NCBI RefSeq assembly: GCF_000716535.1
Contig: NZ_JNWV01000005.1
Location: 62,001 to 126,000 of the forward strand
Direction: 5' to 3'
DNA: 64,000 nucleotides
DNA from: Streptomyces flaveolus
GTDB taxonomy: Bacteria; Actinomycetota; Actinomycetes; Streptomycetales; Streptomycetaceae
Shown here piece by piece: positions 46,053-56,242 of the stretch; within the stretch, counting starts at the first letter, position 1; every line of letters starts with the position of its first letter. A program made the position numbers and the translations under genes. The notes beneath the pieces are model-generated. The model made no database searches, was not told the origin of the DNA, and worked only from the letters and a program-made list of their open reading frames with translations.

Positions 46053-46235
46053 TCACGAACCGAAGGTCGCGGTGTCCTGGTCGCCGTCGCGATCGGGCTG
46101 GCACAGATGGCACAGCTCGTGATCCCCGTCGCGGGTGACGACGGTCCCCCAGCCCAGGCACTGCTCGCAGTCGCGGGCGAGGGTCAGATCGGGGTGGGGA
46201 GGCAGAAAGGGGCTGCGGTGGGCTCCGTGCGCCAT
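46053..46235 (-). CDS. Small zinc-ribbon-like protein, 60 residues
   Basis: The sequence holds two Cys pairs, CEQCLGWG and CHLCQPDRD, 14 residues apart around a TVVTRDGDHELCH turn; this looks like a small zinc ribbon as in DnaJ-type CxxCxGxG modules. Similar short proteins are common in Streptomyces; no function is known. AAGGAG lies about eleven bases before the ATG. The promoter at 46305-46332 carries an unusual series of TGACAT repeats. Confidence 0.7.
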   Translation of the reverse strand: MAHGAHRSPFLPPHPDLTLARDCEQCLGWGTVVTRDGDHELCHLCQPDRDGDQDTATFGS

Positions 46236-46304
46236 ACGGTGAGCGGCTCCTTGCAGTCGCGGGGCGTGGTGCGCGGGACAGGGCGAGCGATCTGAACGAC
46301 GTCC

Positions 46305-46366
46305 ATTATGTCCTACTTATTCCCCCATGTCAGTGACAAATGTCATGGAATGTCACCGGGATGTCA
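46305..46366 (-). promoter_or_regulatory. Promoter with four TGACAT direct repeats
   Basis: On the minus strand, TGACAT (46332-46327) and CATAAT (46310-46305) are 16 bases apart and form a good -35/-10 pair for the zinc-ribbon gene. The -35 hexamer recurs upstream at 46345-46340, 46355-46350 and 46366-46361, in steps of 13, 10 and 11 bases. Read on the plus strand, the last units are TGTCACCGGG and TGTCATCGGG, similar to 11-base PhoP-box units but not a full match. Confidence 0.5.
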
Positions 46367-46441
46367 TCGGGTGCCACCGCGCGCCGCGGGGGGCCACCGC
46401 GCTCACCGGGCGGCCACGACCGCGAACCCGCCCCCGACGCC

Positions 46442-47482
46442 TCAGCCGAGGTTCCCCAGCCGGGCGTCGCGCCACAGGTCCACGCCGCCCTCGGTCGCGT
46501 ACCGGTCGATCTCGGCCAGCTCCTCGTCGCTGAAGGACAGGTTCCGCAGCGCGGCGACGTTCTGCTCCAGCTGCTCGACCCGCGAGGCGCCGATGACGAG
46601 CGAGGTCACCCGCTCGTCCCGCAGTGCCCAGGCCAGCGCCAGCTGGGCCAGCGTCTGCCCGCGCCGCGCCGCGATGTCGTTCAGGGCGCGCAGCCGGCCC
46701 CGCAGGTCGTCCGTCAGCCAGGAGGCGTCCAGGGACGTGCCCCGGGCGGCCCGCGAGTCCGCCGGGACGCCGTCCAGATAGCGGCCGGTGAGCAGGCCCT
46801 GGGCGAGCGCCGTGAAGCCGATGACGCCGAAGCCCTCCTCCTGGGCCGCGTCCAGCAGGCCGTCGGTCTCGATCCAGCGGTTGAGCATGCTGTACGAGGG
46901 CTGGTGGATCAGCAGCGGCGTGCCGAGGTCGCGCAGGATCGCGGCGGCCTGCCGGGTCCGCTCGGCGTCGTAGGAGGAGATGCCGACGTACAGGGCCTTT
47001 CCCTGGCGGACGGCGGTGTCGAGCGCGCCCATGGTCTCCTCCAGCGGCGTGCTCGCGTCCAGCCGGTGGGAGTAAAAGATGTCCACGTAGTCGAGGCCCA
47101 TCCGGCCGAGCGACTGGTCCAGGGAGGCCAGCAGGTACTTGCGGGAGCCGCCGCCCTGCCCGTAGGGGCCGGGCCACATGTCCCAGCCGGCCTTGGTGGA
47201 GATCACCAGCTCGTCGCGGTAGGGCGCCAGGTCGCGCTTCAGCAGCCGCCCGAAGTTCACCTCCGCCGAGCCGTACGGCGGGCCGTAGTTGTTGGCGAGG
47301 TCGTGGTGGGTGATCCCGAGGTCGAAGGCGCGCAGCGCGATCTCGCGCTGGGCCTCGAACGGGCGGTCGTCGCCGAAGTTGTGCCAGTAGCCCAGGGACA
47401 GGACCGGCAGGTCCAGTCCGGATCGGCCGGTGCGCCGGTAGCGCATGCCGTCGTAGCGAGCGGGGTCCGCGACGTACGTCAT
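46442..47482 (-). CDS. Aldo/keto reductase, L-glyceraldehyde-3-phosphate reductase (YghZ/Gpr) type
   Basis: 346 residues. (beta/alpha)8 barrel with the catalytic tetrad: Asp and Tyr in HHDLANNYGPPYG, Lys in VISTKAGWDMWPG, His in DIFYSHRLDA. The GSRKYLLASLDQSLGRMG and the NADPH loop IGASRVEQLEQNVAAL are typical of the YghZ/Gpr subgroup. It reduces L-glyceraldehyde 3-phosphate and other aldehydes in relatives, a detoxifying role. Stands alone, divergent from the transporter. Confidence 0.93.
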   Translation of the reverse strand: MTYVADPARYDGMRYRRTGRSGLDLPVLSLGYWHNFGDDRPFEAQREIALRAFDLGITHHDLANNYGPPYGSAEVNFGRLLKRDLAPYRDELVISTKAGWDMWPGPYGQGGGSRKYLLASLDQSLGRMGLDYVDIFYSHRLDASTPLEETMGALDTAVRQGKALYVGISSYDAERTRQAAAILRDLGTPLLIHQPSYSMLNRWIETDGLLDAAQEEGFGVIGFTALAQGLLTGRYLDGVPADSRAARGTSLDASWLTDDLRGRLRALNDIAARRGQTLAQLALAWALRDERVTSLVIGASRVEQLEQNVAALRNLSFSDEELAEIDRYATEGGVDLWRDARLGNLG

Positions 47483-47659
47483 CGGGTCTTCTCCGGGTGG
47501 TGCCGTAGGGGTGCCCCGCATGTACGCGCGGGCCCGTCCACCCTGCTCCGTGGCGCCGCTCAAGTCCAACCGTCGTCCCGGATGGGATTGAGCGGTTCCG
47601 TTTCTGAATCGGACACCCGGGCAGGCGGTGATCGACGGAGCGAGAGCAAGGAGGCGCTC

Positions 47660-49204
47660 ATGAGCGGTGCGCGGTCCGGTGGGGAACGGCAGGACCGGGA
47701 CGGGATGCGGGCGGCGGGGGCGGTGGCGCGGCTGCCGCGTCAGGTCCGGGAGGAGCTGACCCGCAGGCTGCGCCGCAACAGGGGCGCCTTCCGCGCGGAC
47801 GACGTCCAGGTCGTCGAGCCCCCGCTGCTCCGGCGCGCCGTCGGCGCCTCCGCGCTCGGCAACTGCATGGAGTGGTTCGACTTCGGTGTCTACAGCTACC
47901 TCGCCGCCACCATCGGCAAGGTGTTCTTCCCCGGGGCCTCCCCGGCGGCCCAGGTCATCTCCTCGTTCGCGACCTTCGCCGCCGCCTTCGTCGTACGGCC
48001 CCTCGGCGGGCTGGTCTTCGGGCCGCTCGGCGACCGGATCGGGCGGCAGAAGGTGCTCGCCACGACCATGATCATGATGGCGATCGGCACCTTCGCCATC
48101 GGGGTGATCCCGGGCTACGCCACCATCGGCATCGCCGCGCCCGTGCTGCTCCTGCTGGCCCGGATGGTCCAGGGCTTCTCCACCGGCGGCGAGTACGGCG
48201 GAGCCACCACCTTCGTCGCCGAGTACTCCCCGGACCGCCGGCGCGGTCACCTCTCCAGCTGGCTCGACTTCGGCACCTTCACCGGCTACGCACTCGGCTC
48301 GGCCCTGGTCACCGTGCTCAACCTGGCCCTGACGGATGACCAGATGCTCTCCTGGGGCTGGCGCGTGCCGTTCCTGATCGCCGGGCCGCTCGGCGTGATC
48401 GGCCTCTACATGCGGCTGAAGCTGGAGGAGTCCCCGGCCTTCCAGCAGCAACTGGACGACCACGAGAAGGCCCTGGCGCAGGAGTCGGCGGGCGGCGAGT
48501 TCAAGGACATCGTCAGGAACCACTGGCGGCCCCTGCTCGTCTGCATGGGCCTGGTGCTGCTCTACAACGTCACCAACTACATGGTCACCGGCTATCTGCC
48601 GACCTATCAGACCGAGACCCTGCACCGCTCCAGCGGTTCCGCGGACGTCCTGGTGCTCGTCGGGATGGTGTGGATCGTCGTCCTGATCACCTTCCTCGGC
48701 CGGCTCAGCGACCGGGTCGGCCGGCGGCCGCTCTACGCCGTCGCCGCGGCAGCCATGATCGTGCTCGCCGTCCCCGCCTTCCTGCTCATCAAGGCGCACG
48801 GCACCTGGCCGCCGATCCTCGGGGTGCTGCTCCTGGCCACGCTGCTGGCCTGCTTCGCCGCGCCCAGCGCGGCCACCCTGCCCGCCCTGTTCCCGACCGC
48901 CGTCCGCTACGCGGCCATGGGCATCGGCTTCAACTTCGCCGTCGCCGCGTTCGGCGGCACCACCCCGCTGGTCACCGCCGCTCTGGTCGACGTCACCGGC
49001 GACGACCTCATGCCCGCCTACTACCTGATGCTGGCCGGCGCCATCGGCCTGCTCACCGTCCGGTTCCTGCCCGAGAGCGCCCAGGTCCCGCTCAAGGGCT
49101 CGCAGCCGATGGTCGGTTCGAGCGAGGAGAGGCGCGAACTCATCGTGACATCCAGGGAGTTGTACGCCCTCACGCAGGAGCGGGAGAAGGCGCGGCGCGG
49201 CTGA
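47660..49204 (+). CDS. ProP-like metabolite:H+ symporter (MFS)
   Basis: 514 residues, twelve helices. The metabolite:H+ symporter signature is present: GNCMEWFDFGVYSYLAATIGK, FGPLGDRIGRQKVLATTM, LLARMVQGFSTGGEYGGA and DFGTFTGYALGS. ProP relatives import proline, betaine or other osmolytes, others dicarboxylates. The hydrophilic N-terminus (~60 residues, Arg-rich) is longer than usual; the C-terminus lacks the long coiled coil of E. coli ProP. AAGGAGG before the ATG. Confidence 0.9.
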   Translation: MSGARSGGERQDRDGMRAAGAVARLPRQVREELTRRLRRNRGAFRADDVQVVEPPLLRRAVGASALGNCMEWFDFGVYSYLAATIGKVFFPGASPAAQVISSFATFAAAFVVRPLGGLVFGPLGDRIGRQKVLATTMIMMAIGTFAIGVIPGYATIGIAAPVLLLLARMVQGFSTGGEYGGATTFVAEYSPDRRRGHLSSWLDFGTFTGYALGSALVTVLNLALTDDQMLSWGWRVPFLIAGPLGVIGLYMRLKLEESPAFQQQLDDHEKALAQESAGGEFKDIVRNHWRPLLVCMGLVLLYNVTNYMVTGYLPTYQTETLHRSSGSADVLVLVGMVWIVVLITFLGRLSDRVGRRPLYAVAAAAMIVLAVPAFLLIKAHGTWPPILGVLLLATLLACFAAPSAATLPALFPTAVRYAAMGIGFNFAVAAFGGTTPLVTAALVDVTGDDLMPAYYLMLAGAIGLLTVRFLPESAQVPLKGSQPMVGSSEERRELIVTSRELYALTQEREKARRG

Positions 49205-49280
49205 GCCGAGGCCGGGTCGGGGGCTTGTCCGATCCTACGAACTTCTCGTCCGCCGGGTTACCGGCCCGCACCGCGTTTGA

Positions 49281-49295
49281 TAGGAAACTTTCCTA
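49281..49295. promoter_or_regulatory. CsnR-type operator of chitosanase
   Basis: TAGGAAA-C-TTTCCTA, a perfect palindrome, 56 bases upstream of the chitosanase start. It has the GGAAA core of the CsnR box described upstream of Streptomyces chitosanase genes, where the ROK-family repressor CsnR binds in the absence of chitosan oligomers. No csnR gene is in this window. Confidence 0.75.
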
Positions 49296-49350
49296 CCAGT
49301 ATCGGTACGGACCAACTTCCCACCCCCCACTCCCACTTGGAGCCCCTGTG

Positions 49351-50205
49351 GTGAACGCAGACCGCGAAGCGGCAGCCCCCGCGAGCCCCGTCGGCCTCTC
49401 CCGTCTCTCCCGCCGGACCGTCGTCGCCGCGCTCGGCGCCGTCGCCTCGGGCGCCCTCCTCGGAGTCTCCCGCGCCGGCACGGCCTCGGCCGCCGCGCCG
49501 GGGCTGGACGACCCGGCGAAGAAGGAGATCGCCATGAAGCTGGTGTCGAGCGCGGAGAACTCCTCGCTCGACTGGAAGGCCCAGTACAAGTACATCGAGG
49601 ACATCGGCGACGGCCGCGGCTACACGGCCGGCATCATCGGCTTCTGCTCCGGCACCGGCGACATGCTCGACCTCGTCCAGCTCTACGCCGACCGCAAGCC
49701 CGGCAACGTCCTGGCCAAGTACCTGCCCGCCCTGCGCAAGGTCAACGGCACCGACTCGCACGAGGGCCTGGACCCCAACTACCCCAAGGACTGGCGCAAG
49801 GCCGCCCAGGACACCGCCTTCCAGCAGGCGCAGAACGACGAACGCGACCGCGTCTACTTCAACCCCGCCGTCGCCCAGGGCAAGACGGACGGGCTGCGCG
49901 CGCTGGGTCAGTTCATCTACTACGACGCCATCGTCATGCACGGCGACGGCGACGCCCCGACCAGCTTCCGCAACATCCGCAAGCGCGCCCTGCGCAACGC
50001 CAAGCCGCCGGCCCAGGGCGGCGACGAGACGACGTACCTCAACGCCTTCCTGGACGCCCGGGTGTGGGCCATGAAACAGGAGGAGGCCCACAGCGACACC
50101 AGCCGCGTCGACACCGCGCAGCGGGTCTTCCTGCGCAAGGGCAACCTCGACCTGAACACGCCGCTCGACTGGAAGGTGTACGGGGACAGCTACCACATCG
50201 GCTGA
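49351..50205 (+). CDS. Secreted chitosanase, GH46
   Basis: 284 residues. A Tat-type signal peptide ([18 protein letters not shown], cleaved near ASAAA) precedes the mature enzyme. The catalytic Glu is in [12 protein letters not shown] and the Asp in [18 protein letters not shown], as in Streptomyces N174 chitosanase; it hydrolyses beta-1,4 bonds in chitosan with inversion. GTG 49348 and 49351 are both possible starts; TTGGAG is 5 or 8 bases away. A CsnR-type box (49281-49295) lies upstream. A nested hairpin follows the stop. Confidence 0.95.
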   Translation: MNADREAAAPASPVGLSRLSRRTVVAALGAVASGALLGVSRAGTASAAAPGLDDPAKKEIAMKLVSSAENSSLDWKAQYKYIEDIGDGRGYTAGIIGFCSGTGDMLDLVQLYADRKPGNVLAKYLPALRKVNGTDSHEGLDPNYPKDWRKAAQDTAFQQAQNDERDRVYFNPAVAQGKTDGLRALGQFIYYDAIVMHGDGDAPTSFRNIRKRALRNAKPPAQGGDETTYLNAFLDARVWAMKQEEAHSDTSRVDTAQRVFLRKGNLDLNTPLDWKVYGDSYHIG

Positions 50206-50244
50206 CCTCGGCCGGGTGGGGCGCGGCGGGCCGGCGGGCGCGGA

Positions 50245-50303
50245 CCCCGACACCGGGGGGCGCGGTCCGGCGGCCTGCCGCGCCCTGCTCACCGGTGTCG
50301 GGG
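50245..50303. terminator. Nested hairpin terminator after chitosanase
   Basis: CCCCGACACCGG (50245-50256) pairs with CCGGTGTCGGGG (50292-50303), enclosing a second stem of GGGCGCGG/CCGCGCCC. No T-run follows. Confidence 0.6.
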
Positions 50304-50393
50304 TGGCTGGTGGGGCGCACTCGCACGGCACGCCCCGGGCGAGGAAAGATGGGCGGTGAGCGAACGACCCCACCGAAGCGGAGGAACGGACTC

Positions 50394-52034
<1,641 letters not shown>

Positions 52035-52040
52035 GCGAGC

Positions 52041-52079
52041 GGTGGGGGCGGCCTCCCGGCCGGGGAGACCGCCCCCACC
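52041..52079. terminator. Bidirectional terminator between pgm and SGNH esterase
   Basis: GGTGGGGGCGG (52041-52051) pairs with CCGCCCCCACC (52069-52079); the interior CTCCC/GGGAG extends the stem. Confidence 0.8.
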
Positions 52080-52088
52080 GCCCCCGGC

Positions 52089-53006
52089 TCAGTCGCGTCC
52101 GCGCCCCCGGTCCAGGCGGTCCAGCACGGCCTGTGCCATGGCGGCTTCGCCCTTGGCGTTGGGGTGCGCGGGGGCGGCGGGGGAGGCCGGCTGCAGCGGC
52201 TCGATCCAGCGGTCCGCCGGCGCCTTGCACATGTCGTGGCCGACCGTGGGGCCGTAGGTGTCCACGTACTCGGCCCGGTTCACACCCGCCACCAGCCGCA
52301 GCATCAGGTTCAGCCGCTTCTCGGTGTCCCGCAGGTAGCCGAAGTCCTTCTGTGCGAAGGGGACTTGCGGGAAGCAGCCGCTGCCGTCGTCCGGGAGGAG
52401 GTCCGGGTAGCCGACCACGACCACCCGGGCGTGCGGCGCCCGGGCGTGCACGGCCCGCAGCGCCCGGTCGACCTTCGGTGCGGTCAGCGCGATGGTGAGG
52501 GCCAACCGGTCGTGACCGGAGGCCGTGTAGGAACGCTCGCAGGGGTTGCCCGCCGGGTCCTGGGCGGCCAGGCGGGCGCAGGTGCCGATGATGGTGCCGA
52601 AGCCGATGTCGTTGCCGCCGATCTGCAGCGTCACCAGGTCCGTGTGCCGGTCCAGGGCGTCGAGCTGGGGCGGGTTGATGCCCTGCGCCCGCCACATCTC
52701 GGCGGTCGTCGCTCCGCCGCAGCTCACGTCCGTGAACGCGGCCACCTGCCGCCGGGCGGCCACGAGCGAGGGGTAGTTGTGGTCCGAGCGCGCGCAGTCG
52801 GCGTCCACCTGCCGGGGGATGCCGGGGCCCGAGGTGTAGGAGTCGCCGAGCGCCACATAGGCGGTCGCGCGGCCGGGTCCGCCGGGATGGGCCGCGGCCG
52901 GTGCCGTACCGGCGGCGACCAGGGCGCAGCCGCCCAGTACCGCTCCGAGCACGGCGCTGCGCCGCCGGCCTCTCGCCCCGCCCGCCGGATGTGTGCCGTT
53001 CGCCAT
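52089..53006 (-). CDS. Secreted SGNH esterase/lipase
   Basis: 305 residues. A Tat-like signal peptide (RGRRRSAVLGAVLGGCALVAAG, ending AAAHP) precedes the SGNH domain: block I VALGDSYTSGPGI, block II with DVSCGGATT, block III LQIGGNDIGFG, and block V with APAHPNAKGEAAMA (His). The family contains Streptomyces extracellular esterases and phospholipases. Six or more Cys after the signal suggest disulfides. The usual block V Asp-x-x-His is not plain: the His follows Ala-Pro-Ala, so the Asp should be checked. GGGGGAGG before the ATG. Confidence 0.9.
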   Translation of the reverse strand: MANGTHPAGGARGRRRSAVLGAVLGGCALVAAGTAPAAAHPGGPGRATAYVALGDSYTSGPGIPRQVDADCARSDHNYPSLVAARRQVAAFTDVSCGGATTAEMWRAQGINPPQLDALDRHTDLVTLQIGGNDIGFGTIIGTCARLAAQDPAGNPCERSYTASGHDRLALTIALTAPKVDRALRAVHARAPHARVVVVGYPDLLPDDGSGCFPQVPFAQKDFGYLRDTEKRLNLMLRLVAGVNRAEYVDTYGPTVGHDMCKAPADRWIEPLQPASPAAPAHPNAKGEAAMAQAVLDRLDRGRGRD

Positions 53007-53171
53007 GAGTCCTCCCCCTGAGCCCGCTGCGGCGCGCGGCGGCACCACCCGGGAGCGGCCCTCGCGCGTTCGACCGGGTCTGTATACCGTCCGGTAGCTC
53101 TCGCCGACCAGAAGCGGGACGCGACGAGTTCAGGGGGAGGGGCGGGCAACGGCCGCGGGACTGGGGCCGGT

Positions 53172-53447
53172 TCAGACGCCGGACACCTGCTCCACCGGGG
53201 CGGACGGCCGGAGGGCGGACGTCGTCTGGAGCAGGGAGTCGTCCTCCGGGCGGGCGCCGGAGAGGCGGTGGCGGGCGGCGATGAGGGCCATGTCGACGTC
53301 CCGGGTGCCGGTGGCCACGCACAGCGTGTAGGAGACGTCCGCGAGCCGCTGCCGTGCCTCCGGTGTGCTCTCCTCCGCCCCGAGCAAGGTGAGGGCCTCG
53401 TACTGGGCGATGAGGTCCTGCAGTACCGCGGGATGTGCCATGAGCAT
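53172..53447 (-). CDS. DUF5133 protein
   Basis: 91 residues: MLMAHPAVLQDLIAQYEALTLL, RLADVSYTLCVATGTRDVDMALIAARHRL. This is the pattern of DUF5133, a small Streptomyces family of unknown function. The ATG at 53447 has GGAGG eight bases upstream; a second Met two codons later is less well placed. Helical, soluble, one Cys. Divergent from the TetR gene. Confidence 0.85.
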   Translation of the reverse strand: MLMAHPAVLQDLIAQYEALTLLGAEESTPEARQRLADVSYTLCVATGTRDVDMALIAARHRLSGARPEDDSLLQTTSALRPSAPVEQVSGV

Positions 53448-53548
53448 GCGATCCGCCTCCCTGATGGGTCGCCGATGTACGAAGTCGGAGCGCGAATACC
53501 CGCACATCCGCCCCGCATGCCCCCCGGTCTCACTTGACGACCGGAAGT

Positions 53549-53568
53549 GTGAGTGGTTGAGTACTCAC
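53549..53568. promoter_or_regulatory. TetR autoregulatory site
   Basis: GTGAGT-GGTTGAGT-ACTCAC, directly abutting the TetR ATG (53569). The same core GTGAGTGGT..A..AC.C recurs before the MFS gene (54205-54226), suggesting one regulator for both promoters. Confidence 0.6.
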
Positions 53569-54135
53569 ATGAAGACCGAACGGACCCGCCAGTTGTCCAC
53601 CGCCGAGGAGCGTCGCGAGACGGTGCTGCGCACCGCGATCGGAGCCTTCGCGGCCCGCGGCTACTTCGGCACCACCACCACCGAGGTGGCCAAGGCGGCC
53701 GGCATCTCCCAGGCGTACGTCTACCGGCTCTTCCCGAACAAGGAGCTGCTCTTCACCGCCGTGGTCGAGCACTGCTTCGTACAGGTGCGGACCTGTCTGG
53801 AGCGGGCGGCGGCCGAGGCGCGGGGCAGCTCGCCGGAGGTGGTCCTCGGCGCCATGGGGGACGCCTACGCGCGGCTGATCAGCGACAACGACCTGATGCT
53901 GATCCAACTGCACGCGCAGGCCGCCGCCGTGTCGGAGCCCGCTGTGCGGGAGGCCGTACGGCAGGGGTACGCGCGGCTGGTGGAGTACGTGCGCGGTGCC
54001 TCGGGCGGCGGCGAGGAGCAGGTCCAGGAATTCTTCGCGCGGGGCATGCTGTGCCACCTGATCGTCTCCATGGGGGCCGACGAGGTGGACGCGCCCTGGA
54101 CGCGGACGCTGGCCGCCGGGATGCGGCACTACTGA
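53569..54135 (+). CDS. TetR-family regulator of the MFS/carotenoid oxygenase operon
   Basis: 188 residues. HTH at TTTTEVAKAAGISQAYVYRLFPNKELLFTAV (about residues 36-66); the rest is the ligand-binding helical domain (FVQVRTCLERAAAEARG onward, ending ADEVDAPWTRTLAAGMRHY). No ribosome site is visible at the ATG, which touches a palindrome; translation may be leaderless. It is followed by a terminator, then the MFS gene whose promoter carries the same operator core. Drug-efflux regulation of this type is common. Confidence 0.92.
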   Translation: MKTERTRQLSTAEERRETVLRTAIGAFAARGYFGTTTTEVAKAAGISQAYVYRLFPNKELLFTAVVEHCFVQVRTCLERAAAEARGSSPEVVLGAMGDAYARLISDNDLMLIQLHAQAAAVSEPAVREAVRQGYARLVEYVRGASGGGEEQVQEFFARGMLCHLIVSMGADEVDAPWTRTLAAGMRHY

Positions 54136-54167
54136 GCCGGGGCCCGGACGCCGCGGGATCGCGGCGA

Positions 54168-54188
54168 GGCGAGGTGTGACACCTCGCC
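54168..54188 (+). terminator. Terminator after TetR
   Basis: GGCGAGGTG-TGA-CACCTCGCC followed by TTCTCTTT; a typical intrinsic terminator. Confidence 0.85.
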
Positions 54189-54204
54189 TTCTCTTTGGCC
54201 CCAA

Positions 54205-54226
54205 GAGTGAGTGGTCAACCACACTA
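54205..54226. promoter_or_regulatory. Operator before the MFS operon, matching the TetR site
   Basis: GAGTGAGTGGTCAACCACAC contains the inverted repeat GTGGT-CA-ACCAC and shares GTGAGTGGT..A..AC.C with the site at 53549-53568. It lies 26 bases before the MFS start. Confidence 0.6.
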
Positions 54227-54251
54227 TCTAGGTCTGTTCCAGGAGCCCATC

Positions 54252-55700
54252 GTGAAGTCGCTGTCCGGCACCCGTCCCGTCCGCCCGCGCGCCGCCCTGG
54301 CGGCCCTGGCCGGCGCCCAGTTCGCCGTCATGCTCGCCACCTCCGTCGTCAATGTCGCCCTGCCGCGCATCCAGTCCGGAGTGGGACTCTCGGACGCCGT
54401 CGCCCCCTGGGTCGTCAACGCCTACGGCCTCGCCTTCGGAGCCCTGTTGCTCGCCGGCGGACGGGCGGCCGACCTGCTCGGGCGCCGCCTGGCCCTGCTC
54501 GCGGGGCTCACCGTCTTCGGCGCCGCCTCACTGACCGCCGGACTGGCCCCCTCCGCCGGACCGCTCATCGCCGCCCGCGCCGTGCAGGGCGCCGGCGCCG
54601 CCCTGGTGGCACCCGCGGCCCTGGCGCTGGTGATGGACCTCTTCCCGCCCGGACCGGGACGCGGACGCGCCCTGGGGGTGTGGGGAGCGGTGTCCGCCGC
54701 GGGCGCGGCCGCCGGAGTGCTGCTCGGCGGACTGCTGACCCAACTGCTCGGCTGGGCCTGGATCTTCCACACCGTCGCGTTCGGCACCGCTCTGGTCGCC
54801 GGGGCGGTGGCGGCCTCCGTACCCCGCGTTCCCGCCGGCGCCCCGGGCCGCTTCGACCTCCTGGGCACGGCCGCCGTGACCTCGGCGCTGACCGCGCTCG
54901 TCTGGGGGCTGACGGCGGCGCGCCGCACCGGCTGGAGCGCCCCGCAGGCGCTCGCCGCGTTCACCTTCGCGGCCGTCCTGCTCGTGGCCTTCGTCCGCGT
55001 CGAGCGCCGGCACTCCGCTCCGCTGCTGCCGCCCCGCCTCCTCACCACGGGCACCGTCGCCGCCGGGAACGTCCTGATGGCCCTGCTCGGCTCCGTGTGG
55101 ATCGCGTTGTTCTTCTTCCTGCCGCTCTACCAGCAACAGGTGCTGGGGTACGGCCCCTTGGTCACCGGCCTGGGCCAACTGCCCCTCGCCGCGGCCACCA
55201 TGCTCGGCTCCGCCCTCGCGCCCCGCCTCACCCGCCGTCCGGGCTCGTCGCTCACCGTCGGCGCGGCCCTGCTCACCGAGGCCGCCGGGCTGCTCTGGCT
55301 GGCCCGCATCCGTGCCGACGGCGGCTACGCCGTCGACGTCCTCGGGCCGACGGTCCTCATCGGGCTGGGGCTGGGGGCCGCGTTCGTCCAGCTCACCGCC
55401 CTCGCCATGGCCGGCGTCCCGCGAGCCGACGCCGGACTGGCCGGGGGACTGGTGAACACCACCCGGCAGGTCGGCGGCGCGATCGGCCTCGCCGTACTGA
55501 CCACCCTGGCGGGTTCCGTCACCGCCCACGCGGCCACCGGCCGGCCGGACCCGGAAGCACTCACCGCCGGCTACCGCACCGCGTTCGCCGTCTCCGCCGC
55601 CCTGCTCGCCCTGACCGCGGCCCTCGTCCCCGCCCTGACCCGCCGCCGGGCGGTACCGGGCGCCGACCCCCGGACCGGGACCGGTCCGTCAGCGCACTGA
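54252..55700 (+). CDS. DHA2-type MFS drug exporter
   Basis: 482 residues, fourteen predicted helices. Motifs include LATSVVNVALPRIQ (helix 1), GGRAADLLGRRLALLAG (motif A), RAVQGAGAALVAPAALAL and the motif C-like WGAVSAAGAAAGVLLGG. This is the EmrB/QacA group of proton-driven multidrug exporters. It heads a three-gene unit with the SRPBCC and carotenoid oxygenase genes, under the upstream TetR. GTG start with AGGAG before it. The substrate may be the ligand of the TetR protein. Confidence 0.93.
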   Translation: MKSLSGTRPVRPRAALAALAGAQFAVMLATSVVNVALPRIQSGVGLSDAVAPWVVNAYGLAFGALLLAGGRAADLLGRRLALLAGLTVFGAASLTAGLAPSAGPLIAARAVQGAGAALVAPAALALVMDLFPPGPGRGRALGVWGAVSAAGAAAGVLLGGLLTQLLGWAWIFHTVAFGTALVAGAVAASVPRVPAGAPGRFDLLGTAAVTSALTALVWGLTAARRTGWSAPQALAAFTFAAVLLVAFVRVERRHSAPLLPPRLLTTGTVAAGNVLMALLGSVWIALFFFLPLYQQQVLGYGPLVTGLGQLPLAAATMLGSALAPRLTRRPGSSLTVGAALLTEAAGLLWLARIRADGGYAVDVLGPTVLIGLGLGAAFVQLTALAMAGVPRADAGLAGGLVNTTRQVGGAIGLAVLTTLAGSVTAHAATGRPDPEALTAGYRTAFAVSAALLALTAALVPALTRRRAVPGADPRTGTGPSAH

Positions 55701-55743
55701 ACCGGCCCACCACCGTCACCACCACCTGAAAGGAACACCCGTC

Positions 55744-56184
55744 ATGCACACCATCGACGAACACGCCCCCGTCGTCGTCCGGCTGTCCACCGTGATCGAC
55801 GCCCCCCTCGCCACCGTCTGGGAACTGCACACCGCCGTCGACGCCTGGCCCGCCTGGAACCCCGGCGTCGAGTCCGCCCGGCTGGACGGTCCGCTGCGCA
55901 CCGGGGCCTCGTTCACCTGGCGCACCCACGGCCTGGACATCACCTCGACCGTCCGGGAAGTGGTCCCGGGCGAGCGGATCGTCTGGGGCGGCCCCTCCGC
56001 CGGCATCACCGGCATCCACGTGTGGGCCTTCGAGGGGACCGGCGACCAGGTCACCGTGCGCACCGAGGAGTCCTGGAGCGGCGCACCCGTCGACGCCCAG
56101 CCCGATGAGCTGCGCTCGGCCCTCCACCAGTCCCTGGAGATCTGGCTGAGCGCCCTCAAGTCCCGCGCCGAGCAGTCGCACTGA
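55744..56184 (+). CDS. SRPBCC (START-like) small-molecule-binding protein
   Basis: 146 residues. Starts VVVRLSTVIDAPLATVWELHTAVDAWPAWNP, the typical polyketide cyclase/dehydrase Bet v 1-like opening. GASFTWRTHGLDITSTVREVVP, IVWGG and the final amphipathic helix (ELRSALHQSLEIWLSAL) follow. It should form a hydrophobic cavity and may bind or modify a lipophilic substrate shared with its neighbours. 43 bases after the exporter, AAAGGA before the ATG. Confidence 0.9.
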   Translation: MHTIDEHAPVVVRLSTVIDAPLATVWELHTAVDAWPAWNPGVESARLDGPLRTGASFTWRTHGLDITSTVREVVPGERIVWGGPSAGITGIHVWAFEGTGDQVTVRTEESWSGAPVDAQPDELRSALHQSLEIWLSALKSRAEQSH

Positions 56185-56242
56185 CCCGTCCGGCACCTCG
56201 CCACTCCCCAGCAGCGCCCACACGAACGAAGGGATCACCACG

